Source: Nitromaritima sp964584125 (GTDB lineage: Bacteria > Nitrospinota > Nitrospinia > Nitrospinales > VA-1). Taken from it: a stretch of 28,596 nt of DNA. The translations under genes were made by a program, and so were the position numbers. Below are positions 23,019-28,596 of this stretch, piece after piece. The notes below the pieces were generated by a model, which saw only the letters and a list, made by a program, of their open reading frames with translations, was not told the DNA's origin and did no database searches. The stretch's first letter is position 1, and every line of letters starts with the position of its first letter. The stretch is from the NCBI GenBank assembly GCA_964584125.1, contig CAZOYP010000028.1, positions 1-28,596 on the forward strand, written 5' to 3'.

Positions 23019-23420
23019 TTAGGCTTTTTTCTTTTTAACTACTTTACTTTTTTTCTTTTTTTTAGCAGAATCAAGCTTTGGCTTAAGTTCCTTAAGCCTA
23101 GCAGCCTTACCACTGCGCTCTCTTAAGTAATATAATTTAGCTTGGCGAACTTTGGCTCGCTTTACAATTTCAGTTTTTTCAAGCCGCGGTGAATGAAGAG
23201 GTAAAATTCTTTCGACGCCTACACCAAAAGAAACCTTGCGTAAGGTCACCGTCTTCCTGGCCCCACCTCCACGCAAGCGTATAGCAATTCCCTCAAAAAC
23301 CTGAATACGCTCTTTTTGACCTTCAACGATTCGAATATGGGCCCTCACTGTATCTCCAACTCGAACCTGAGGGGTTTCTTTTTTTAACTCCCCTGCCTCT
23401 ATTCTATCAATCAAATTCAT
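23019..23420 (-). CDS. rplS: 50S ribosomal protein L19
   Basis: L19 sits at the 30S-50S interface. The first ~115 residues are a complete L19 (RVGDTVRAHIRIVEG, VFEGIAIRLRGGG, GVGVERILPLHSP, RAKVRQAKLYYLR). The protein runs to 133 residues because of a lysine-rich tail (KPKLDSAKKKKKSKVV and four more Lys), a feature seen in some lineages and absent from E. coli L19. AGGAGA precedes the ATG at good spacing. It is the last gene of the ffh operon and is followed by a strong terminator. Confidence 0.97.
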   Translation of the reverse strand: MNLIDRIEAGELKKETPQVRVGDTVRAHIRIVEGQKERIQVFEGIAIRLRGGGARKTVTLRKVSFGVGVERILPLHSPRLEKTEIVKRAKVRQAKLYYLRERSGKAARLKELKPKLDSAKKKKKSKVVKKKKA

Positions 23421-23480
23421 TAACTTCTCCTTTTATTGTATCGTTCATCTACTCGTAACAGCAGAATATTTTGAAATGTG

Positions 23481-24050
23481 TTATCTCGCTATTAGACGAT
23501 CTAATATAACCGCAATAGCAGCACGCACAGGAAGATGATTGTACTCCCCTACCCCTTCAACGGGATCTAAAACATAATCAGCTTCCTTAAGGATGCTCTT
23601 TTCAAGACCCCAACCTGTTCCAAATACCAAAAGAGTTGGCTCCCCTCTTCTTATTTCTTCCCGTAAATTCTGAAAACCAACACTTGTAGAAAATTTTTTT
23701 GCGCAAGTCGCTACTATAGCTGGCCTTTTCCCATACTTCTCAGTGAGATCTAGAACCGTTTCTGTAAGACTATTCATAACTCTCGTAACAAGCAGAGCTT
23801 CTTTCCGAGTGGGGTTATATTCTGCCCCGTAACCCGTCATCCAATGCTCAATCAAACGCTCAACTAGTTGCCGCTGCGTTTTTAAAGGTGTCACCACAAA
23901 AAAACTACTAACCGCATAAGTTCTCGCGATTCGGGAGATATCGTGTATATCTAGCGTGGTCACTGATGATGTGACGACCTCACCAACTTTGTTGTAAACC
24001 GGGTAATGAATTAGAGCTATATTAATTTTTATCTTTATTTTATCTGACAA
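23481..24050 (-). CDS. SPOUT-class RNA methyltransferase (Methyltrn_RNA_4-type)
   Basis: A 189-residue protein of the SAM-dependent RNA methylase family commonly encoded between trmD and rplS in Deltaproteobacteria-like genomes. The core starts IALIHYPVYNKVGEVV and contains TLDIHDISRIARTY. The C-terminal knot motifs are LLVFGTGWGL and LPVRAAIAVILDRL, which are expected to hold SAM. The RNA target is unknown to me. The only in-frame start near the conserved N-terminus is TTG at 24050. It has no SD of its own but lies one base after the stop of a 17-codon ORF that overlaps the trmD stop, suggesting translation by coupling. rplS starts 60 bases later. Confidence 0.85.
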   Translation of the reverse strand: MSDKIKIKINIALIHYPVYNKVGEVVTSSVTTLDIHDISRIARTYAVSSFFVVTPLKTQRQLVERLIEHWMTGYGAEYNPTRKEALLVTRVMNSLTETVLDLTEKYGKRPAIVATCAKKFSTSVGFQNLREEIRRGEPTLLVFGTGWGLEKSILKEADYVLDPVEGVGEYNHLPVRAAIAVILDRLIAR

Positions 24051-24051
24051 A

Positions 24052-24105
24052 TCAAACTTTAAATTTTTTGTACTCTTCTATCGGTTTGCTCTCAAGCTTA
24101 GTCAT
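24052..24105 (-). CDS. 17-codon ORF linking trmD and the SPOUT methylase
   Basis: Its ATG overlaps the end of trmD by eight bases and has AAGG nine bases upstream. It encodes MTKLESKPIEEYKKFKV and its TGA ends one base before the TTG start of the methylase. The layout fits stop-restart translational coupling: ribosomes leaving trmD would re-initiate here and then pass to the poorly signalled TTG. The peptide has no recognised function and the ORF could be coincidental. Confidence 0.4.
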   Translation of the reverse strand: MTKLESKPIEEYKKFKV

Positions 24106-24799
24106 TGTACTCTGCCTTCTTACGCAAAAGATCTGGCCTTATTTTCGTTGTTTTTTTTAAGGCCTCTTTAAGTTGCCAATCCTGAATTTTTTTATGATGA
24201 CCTGAAAATAAAATTTCTGGAACCTTTAATCCTCGAAACTCACGCGGCCTTGTATACTGTGGGTACTCCAACCTATTGCCTTCAAAGGATTCTTCAGCAA
24301 GCGAAGACTCATCTCCTACTACATTTGGAATAAGTCTTGAAATCGCCTCAATTAAAACCATTGCAGGAATTTCTCCACCAGCCAATACATAATCTCCAAT
24401 GGAAACCGCATCATCGACAAAATTCAAAACTCTCTCGTCGACACCCTCATAGCGACCACAAATAAAAATCAAACTCTCTTCTCGAGAAAATTCCCATGCC
24501 ATTTTCTGGTTGAATGCCTTACCTCCGGGAGAAAGCAAAATCGACCGTGCACCCGGTCTAATTTCCTTGATAGCCTCAACTGCTCTAACTATCGGGTCAA
24601 CATTCATTATCAACCCAACCCCACCACCAAAAGGATAATCATCCGTCTTTCGATGTTTATCAAGCGTATACTCACGCAAGTCGTGGAGGTTAATATTCAA
24701 CAACCCCTGATCTTGCGCTCGCTTAAGAATACTCTCGCCAAAAGGAGACTTAAACATTCCGGGAAATATCGTAATGATATCAAAATGAGGTGTCTTCAA
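24098..24799 (-). CDS. trmD: tRNA (guanine-N1)-methyltransferase TrmD
   Basis: Methylates G37 of tRNAs with G36, preventing +1 frameshifts. The 233 residues contain the trefoil-knot SAM site: GRYEGVDERV, then IGDYVLAGGEIPAMVLIEA and the Asp-rich loop before SRLIPNVVGDESS. The C-terminal domain ends KKAEYND. The start is TTG (24797-24799), chosen because GGAGG lies six bases before it and it gives the expected FDIITIFPGMF N-terminus. The start lies within rimM, overlapping it by 20 bases, so the two are translationally coupled. Confidence 0.96.
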   Translation of the reverse strand: MKTPHFDIITIFPGMFKSPFGESILKRAQDQGLLNINLHDLREYTLDKHRKTDDYPFGGGVGLIMNVDPIVRAVEAIKEIRPGARSILLSPGGKAFNQKMAWEFSREESLIFICGRYEGVDERVLNFVDDAVSIGDYVLAGGEIPAMVLIEAISRLIPNVVGDESSLAEESFEGNRLEYPQYTRPREFRGLKVPEILFSGHHKKIQDWQLKEALKKTTKIRPDLLRKKAEYND

Positions 24800-25301
24800 G
24801 CAAGCCCTCCAAAGGGTGGAAAACTAATTTTCCTTCATCTAGATCTATTTTTTTAACCACCGAATCAATTACTGGGAGCAATAATTCCCTTTTACCGTCA
24901 CGAACCACATATACATCGTTGCTCCCGGTACGAATAATCTCCTCAACATCTCCATAATAGCAACCACCTTCATCATATACCCTTAACCCATCAACTTGAA
25001 ACCAGTAATACTCATTCTCTGGTAGGTCTGGAAACTGGTCTCGAAAAATATAAATAGTCTGCCCGGCAAGTTTACTCGCCAATTCAATGGTACCAACTTC
25101 TTCGAGCTTTATGATAAAAGGTCGATCCTTACCACGAATAGATCGAACATTATAATCTTTGAAGTTTTCCAACGGGTTTTCAAAGCCCAACCTGATTAGT
25201 TTTAGCTCAACAATCCAAGCTTCATCAATTGAAGGATAGAACTTCAACTCTCCTTTCAATCCATGAGTCTTAGTAATTTTCCCAATAGATATCCAATCCA
25301 T
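24780..25301 (-). CDS. rimM: 16S rRNA processing factor RimM
   Basis: Assembly factor for the 30S head, binding S19. The 173 residues start MDWISIGKITKTHGLKGELKF, the usual RimM beta-barrel, followed by a linker and a C-terminal PRC-barrel domain (EYYWFQVDGLRVYD and LLLPVIDSVVKKID). I chose the ATG at 25301, four bases after the khpA stop, over a TTG four codons upstream at 25313. The conserved N-terminus begins there, and an AGG lies just before it, although closer than ideal. Its 3' end overlaps trmD by 20 bases. Confidence 0.94.
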   Translation of the reverse strand: MDWISIGKITKTHGLKGELKFYPSIDEAWIVELKLIRLGFENPLENFKDYNVRSIRGKDRPFIIKLEEVGTIELASKLAGQTIYIFRDQFPDLPENEYYWFQVDGLRVYDEGGCYYGDVEEIIRTGSNDVYVVRDGKRELLLPVIDSVVKKIDLDEGKLVFHPLEGLLEDTSF

Positions 25302-25305
25302 ACAC

Positions 25306-25536
25306 CTATTCAATGATTTCTAAAACTGCTCTTTTCTTAAGCTTGGTAGCTGTAGCATTGAGAATCGACCTCATAGCATGAGCAGTCTTACCTTGCTTAC
25401 CTATCACCTTCCCGAGATCATCCTTGGCAACCTTAAGCTCAAGGATTGTTGTAACATCGCCTTCAATCTCCCTGATCTCAACTTCGTCAGGCTTATCCAC
25501 TAAAGCCTTCGCCATAACCAAAATAAGCTCTTTCAT
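25306..25536 (-). CDS. khpA: KH-domain RNA-binding protein KhpA
   Basis: A small single KH-domain protein of 76 residues, the length typical of KhpA (YlqC), which partners KhpB/EloR in many bacteria and affects RNA stability and cell elongation. The GxxG loop is GKQG within VIGKQGKTAHAMR. The start MKELILVMAKALVDKP is set by a perfect AAGGAGGT nine bases upstream. A longer frame runs upstream through a strong hairpin and is rejected. It lies between rpsP and rimM, the conserved position for this gene. The hairpin just upstream of the SD may control its translation or mRNA processing. Confidence 0.95.
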   Translation of the reverse strand: MKELILVMAKALVDKPDEVEIREIEGDVTTILELKVAKDDLGKVIGKQGKTAHAMRSILNATATKLKKRAVLEIIE

Positions 25537-25560
25537 TATAAAACCTCCTTGCCTGTTATA

Positions 25561-25594
25561 ACGTAACATTGTGTCTGACTGCACTATGTTACGT
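25561..25594 (-). repeat. strong hairpin between rpsP and khpA
   Basis: ACGTAACAT (25561-25569) pairs perfectly with ATGTTACGT (25586-25594). After one T-T mismatch the stem continues with GTG/CAC, leaving an eight-base loop. In the leftward transcript it lies in the 135-base rpsP-khpA gap, a short distance ahead of the khpA SD. There is no T-run, so it is not a standard terminator. Processing, partial attenuation or a protein-binding leader are possible. Confidence 0.65.
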
Positions 25595-25671
25595 CTTCAA
25601 TTTGAACTTGGAATAAAAAGCTTAACATTTCGCTTAGTTCACGCTCACTTACGAGGAGGCTTTAAAATATC

Positions 25672-25914
25672 CTATTCAACCCCCGCTTTCTTTAAAAGAG
25701 AAGCCACTGTTTCGCTTGGCTTAGCACCTTTCTTAATCCATGAAGTCACCTTATCAGCATCAACTTTGATGTTATTTTCGGATTTTAGTGGATCATAAGT
25801 TCCCAGCATTTCCAAAAACTTGCCATCTCTAGGACTGCGAGAATCCGCCGCCACAATCCTATAAAACGGTTTTTTCTTAGCCCCACGTCTAGTCATTCTC
25901 AATACGACAGCCAA
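25672..25914 (-). CDS. rpsP: 30S ribosomal protein S16
   Basis: An 80-residue S16 with the normal N-terminus AVVLRMTRRGAKKKPFYRIVAAD and SPRDGKFLEMLGTYDP. The initiator codon is TTG (25912-25914), supported by AAGGAGGA seven bases upstream and by the match to the usual S16 start. The next in-frame ATG would cut off the conserved first strand. S16 is an early-binding 30S protein. It follows ffh by 75 bases and precedes khpA. Confidence 0.97.
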   Translation of the reverse strand: MAVVLRMTRRGAKKKPFYRIVAADSRSPRDGKFLEMLGTYDPLKSENNIKVDADKVTSWIKKGAKPSETVASLLKKAGVE

Positions 25915-25989
25915 AATATTTCCTCCTTAAACTTAAACTTACAGGTTTTTAAAGTTTTTTATTTTCTTTCTCAATATTTAAATTAAATA

Positions 25990-27342
25990 CTAGCCAAAGG
26001 GACTCATCCCACGCCCACCCATCACTGAGCCAAGGTCAAATCCTCCTCGTCCCTTTCCTGAGGACATTTTTTTCATCATCTTTTGCATTTGCACAAACTG
26101 CTTAAGTAATTTATTTACATCGTTGACGGTGGTACCACTACCTGAAGCAATACGGCGCTTACGACTGGAGTTAACTATATTGTGTTTGTTTCGTTCAAAA
26201 GGAGTCATCGAATTAATGATAGCCTCAATTTTAACAAATGCTCTTTCATCTACATTCAATCCTTTTAATTTATTTGCACCGGGAATCATTCCAATCAACT
26301 GCTGAATTGATCCCATTTTTTGTATCTGCTTTAGTTGATCTTTAAAGTCATCCAGAGTAAAGGTGTTTTTCTTGATTTTTTTTTCAAGCTTCGCCTGTTC
26401 TTCAATGTCATAAGCGGTTTCAGCTTTTTCAACCAAGGACATTACATCTCCCATGCCAAGTAGGCGGGAAACTACCCTCTCTGCATGAAAAGGCTCTAAG
26501 GCATCAAGCTTTTCACCTGTCCCAACAAAACAAACTGGTTTTCCTCCCGTTACACTATTGACAGAAAGAGCCGCGCCACCTCGAGCATCACCATCCATTT
26601 TTGTGAGAATTACGCCATCAATGCCTATTGTTTCATTGAAAGTTCGAGCCACTTCTGCCGCTTGTTGACCCATCATAGCGTCAACAACAAATAATGACTG
26701 GTGTGGTTGAACATTTTCCTTAATAGATTTAAGCTCTGCCATCAGCTCTTCATCTATCTGAAGTCGTCCGGCTGTATCGATAATAACCACATGAATCATT
26801 TTCACCGAAGCTACCTCAATAGCTTTCTGGCAAATCTTAACTGGATTTATTTCACCTCCAGTCTGATAAACTTCAACATCAATATCTCGACCAATTAGAT
26901 TTAACTGCTCAATCGCTGCTGGCCGATATACATCAGCAGGAACCAATAAGCAATTTTTCCCATTCTCCTTGAATCTTTTTGCCAACTTGCCTACAGTTGT
27001 AGTCTTACCTGCACCCTGAAGGCCAGACATTAAAATAATTGTTGGTAAACTAGATGCAAACCCTAACTCCTTAAATTCACCGCCAAGTAAAGATATCAAC
27101 TCATCATTAACAATCTTTACCATCTGATGGCCTGGCGTCAGGCTTTTTAAAACTTCGTGACCTATCCCCTTTTCCCTAACTTCCTCAAGAAAAGGCTTAA
27201 TCGCTGACAGACTTACATCCGCTTCAATCATTGCAATTCTGATCTCGCGAAGGGCTTCATCAACATCAGCTTCTTTGAGAACACCACGGCCTTTTAACTT
27301 CTTGTAAATCGTCCCCAATCGATCTGAAAGATTTTCAAACAT
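25990..27342 (-). CDS. ffh: signal recognition particle protein Ffh
   Basis: The SRP54 GTPase that binds 4.5S RNA and delivers inner-membrane proteins to FtsY. The 450 residues include the N domain, a G domain with GLQGAGKTT (107-115), DTAGR (189-193) and TKMDGDARGG (247-256), and a methionine-rich M domain with RRIASGSGTTVNDVN (RNA-binding) and QMQKMMKKM. The tail GGRGMSPFG is typical. GAGGT precedes the ATG by five bases. It is the first gene of the leftward operon running to rplS. Its start faces queC across 104 bases. Confidence 0.98.
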   Translation of the reverse strand: MFENLSDRLGTIYKKLKGRGVLKEADVDEALREIRIAMIEADVSLSAIKPFLEEVREKGIGHEVLKSLTPGHQMVKIVNDELISLLGGEFKELGFASSLPTIILMSGLQGAGKTTTVGKLAKRFKENGKNCLLVPADVYRPAAIEQLNLIGRDIDVEVYQTGGEINPVKICQKAIEVASVKMIHVVIIDTAGRLQIDEELMAELKSIKENVQPHQSLFVVDAMMGQQAAEVARTFNETIGIDGVILTKMDGDARGGAALSVNSVTGGKPVCFVGTGEKLDALEPFHAERVVSRLLGMGDVMSLVEKAETAYDIEEQAKLEKKIKKNTFTLDDFKDQLKQIQKMGSIQQLIGMIPGANKLKGLNVDERAFVKIEAIINSMTPFERNKHNIVNSSRKRRIASGSGTTVNDVNKLLKQFVQMQKMMKKMSSGKGRGGFDLGSVMGGRGMSPFG

Positions 27343-27403
27343 TTAAAACCTCAGAAACTCTTTTGATAGAAGTATTTTATGATATTGTACAAATTATTTA
27401 GTA

Positions 27404-27409
27404 TATAAT
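27404..27409 (+). promoter_or_regulatory. possible -10 element of queC in the divergent ffh/queC gap
   Basis: A consensus TATAAT within GTATATAATACC, giving a leader of about 31 bases to the queC ATG. No good -35 is found 16-18 bases upstream. The AT-rich gap must also hold the leftward ffh promoter, which I could not place. Confidence 0.35.
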
Positions 27410-27446
27410 ACCACCAGTTAAAGTCAACCTGATAATACTTCTTCTA

Positions 27447-28133
27447 ATGACCCCAAAAGCCATTGTTTTATTTAGTGGTGGGCTTGATTCCACTACCGCT
27501 CTCGCCATTGCAAAAAGTGCGGGATATGATCTATTTGCCATGAGCTTTAATTATGGGCAACGGCACAAAGTTGAAATTGAGAAAGCTAAGATCATTGCAG
27601 CGAATATGGGCGTTAAAGAACACTGTATTACAAATATCGATCTGCAACAATTTGGGCGCTCGGCGCTTACTGATTCTCTTGAAATCCCTATCCATCGCAA
27701 AGAAGAAGAAATGTCCTCATCAATTCCGGCTACCTATGTCCCAGCAAGAAACACTATTTTTTTATCTTATGCTTTAGCTTACGCCGAAGTAAAAAAATGT
27801 GAGGAAATCTTTATTGGTGTGAACTCAGTCGATTATAGTGGTTATCCAGATTGTCGCCCCGAGTTTATAGCTGCATTTGAAGCACTTGCCAATCTGGCCA
27901 CCAAAGCCAGCGTGGAAGGATTAAGTAAAGTTAAAATTCATACCCCACTAATACAAATGACTAAAGCAGAGATAATTAAAAAAGGGTTGGGTTTGGGTGT
28001 TAATTATGGCCTTACCCATAGTTGCTACGACCCTGATGAAACTGATCTAGCCTGCGGGATCTGCGACAGCTGCTTACTCCGTCTAAGAGGATTTAAAAAG
28101 ATTGGGATAAAAGATCCTCTAAAATACAGCTAA
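27447..28133 (+). CDS. queC: 7-cyano-7-deazaguanine synthase QueC
   Basis: Converts 7-carboxy-7-deazaguanine to preQ0 with ATP and ammonia, in queuosine biosynthesis. The 228 residues start with the PP-loop SGGLDS (10-15), then SFNYGQRHKVEIEKA and VPARNTIFLSYA. The C-terminal zinc site is Cys193, Cys203, Cys206 and Cys209 (ACGICDSCLLR). No SD is visible before the ATG. It is divergent from ffh and 165 bases upstream of guaB. No queD, queE or queF is in the window. Confidence 0.97.
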   Translation: MTPKAIVLFSGGLDSTTALAIAKSAGYDLFAMSFNYGQRHKVEIEKAKIIAANMGVKEHCITNIDLQQFGRSALTDSLEIPIHRKEEEMSSSIPATYVPARNTIFLSYALAYAEVKKCEEIFIGVNSVDYSGYPDCRPEFIAAFEALANLATKASVEGLSKVKIHTPLIQMTKAEIIKKGLGLGVNYGLTHSCYDPDETDLACGICDSCLLRLRGFKKIGIKDPLKYS

Positions 28134-28234
28134 AACCTACTCGAAAAACCAAGCTACAATATCAGGATAGTTTTTTACTAGGATTTTCGTGAAAATTTGG
28201 AAACACTCGTGATATCATGGGGACTTTTCCATCT

Positions 28235-28253
28235 ACTTGGAATCGTTCCAAGT
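28235..28253. repeat. inverted repeat upstream of guaB
   Basis: ACTTGGAA and TTCCAAGT form a perfect 8-bp inverted repeat around TCG, 45 bases before the guaB ATG. A smaller one, ATTTTC-GT-GAAAAT, lies at 28183-28196. No T-run follows, so an operator or leader hairpin is more likely than a terminator. Confidence 0.45.
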
Positions 28254-28298
28254 TGATACCGTTACTCTTCTTAAAGATTAGGTTTGTACTTAATACAA

Positions 28299-28596
28299 AT
28301 GTTGAGCCCGAATACAATTAAAACTTACTTAACTTTCGACGATGTCCTCCTACTGCCTGGCCATTCAAAAGTTTTACCAACAGATGTGAGCTTAAAAACA
28401 CAACTAACCAAAAAAATATCCATCAATTGCCCACTAATCAGTGCACCAATGGATACTGTTACGGAAGCCTCTCTAGCAATTGCGTTGGCTCAGGAGGGAG
28501 GGATAGGCATCATTCATAGAAACCTGCCCCCCGAACGACAGCGTAAAATGGTCGACCAAGTTAAACGCTCTGTAAGCGCAATGATCCCAGACCCTA
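28299..28596 (+). CDS. guaB: inosine-5'-monophosphate dehydrogenase (5' part)
   Basis: The first 99 codons of IMPDH, which oxidises IMP to XMP in GTP synthesis. The frame continues past the window edge. The N-terminus YLTFDDVLLLPGHSKVLP, then CPLISAPMDTVTE and GGIGIIHRN, are diagnostic of the first beta/alpha units before the CBS domains. The ATG at 28299 gives a normal N-terminus. No clear SD is seen, as with several other genes here. Confidence 0.95.
   Translation, partial: MLSPNTIKTYLTFDDVLLLPGHSKVLPTDVSLKTQLTKKISINCPLISAPMDTVTEASLAIALAQEGGIGIIHRNLPPERQRKMVDQVKRSVSAMIPDP

Noticed and set aside
28217..28321. Short ORF starting MGTFPST ahead of and overlapping the guaB start
   Set aside because: No SD, spans the palindrome, and is out of frame with guaB. 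No evidence for translation.
1..28596. CRISPR arrays, insertion sequences, prophage, toxin-antitoxin or defence genes
   Set aside because: Both strands were read for spaced direct repeats, transposase or integrase motifs and small paired genes. None was found.

Overview
This window is a stretch of AT-rich bacterial chromosome made almost entirely of conserved single-copy genes. I see no transposase, phage gene, CRISPR array, rRNA or intact tRNA. Lipoprotein signals (two genes), RodA, and a ribosomal operon ordered ffh-rpsP-khpA-rimM-trmD-SPOUT methylase-rplS point to a Gram-negative bacterium. That gene order, with an NNP-type nitrate/nitrite porter and molybdenum-cofactor genes, recalls Deltaproteobacteria-like or Nitrospinota-like lineages. 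This placement is inference; no marker here fixes the taxon.

Layout. 1-2.0 kb (+): 3' end of a MoeB/ThiF-rhodanese gene, an unknown basic protein and a lone MEMO1/AmmeMemoRadiSam-B protein. 2.1-4.7 kb (-): SDR, phosphomannomutase/phosphoglucomutase and glyoxalase-like VOC protein, in transcription order. 4.7-5.1 kb (+): unknown small membrane protein. 5.2-8.3 kb (-): sulfate-activation genes cysD-cysN, where CysN carries a degenerate APS-kinase-like tail, followed by a separately promoted [2Fe-2S] ferredoxin. 8.6-10.8 kb (-): a pteridine-reductase-like SDR and cysS. 10.9-12.5 kb (+): moaB and rluD. 12.5-13.5 kb: about 1 kb with no convincing gene. 13.5-19.2 kb (+): rodA, then a tightly packed rng / BamE-like lipoprotein / NNP porter / ychF cluster. 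19.3-21.7 kb (-): rnhB and recJ. 21.8-22.7 kb (+): an M48 lipoprotein metalloprotease with an apparently leaderless promoter. 23.0-27.3 kb (-): the ffh to rplS operon with a strong terminator. 27.4 kb to the end (+): queC and the start of guaB.

Functional themes are translation and RNA maturation (ffh, rpsP, khpA, rimM, trmD, SPOUT methylase, rplS, rluD, rng, cysS, queC, ychF), sulfur activation, pterin/molybdenum cofactor (MoeB-like, MoaB, PTR1-like SDR) and envelope growth (RodA, PMM/PGM, lipoproteins). I found no obvious new multi-gene system. The best leads are the CysN pseudo-kinase tail, a nine-G tract inside rng, a long hairpin before khpA, a 17-codon ORF bridging trmD and the SPOUT methylase, a leaderless M48 gene, helically phased repeats in the cysD leader, and the empty kilobase before rodA. 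Several start codons were moved from the longest reading frame on the basis of Shine-Dalgarno (SD) or signal-peptide evidence.
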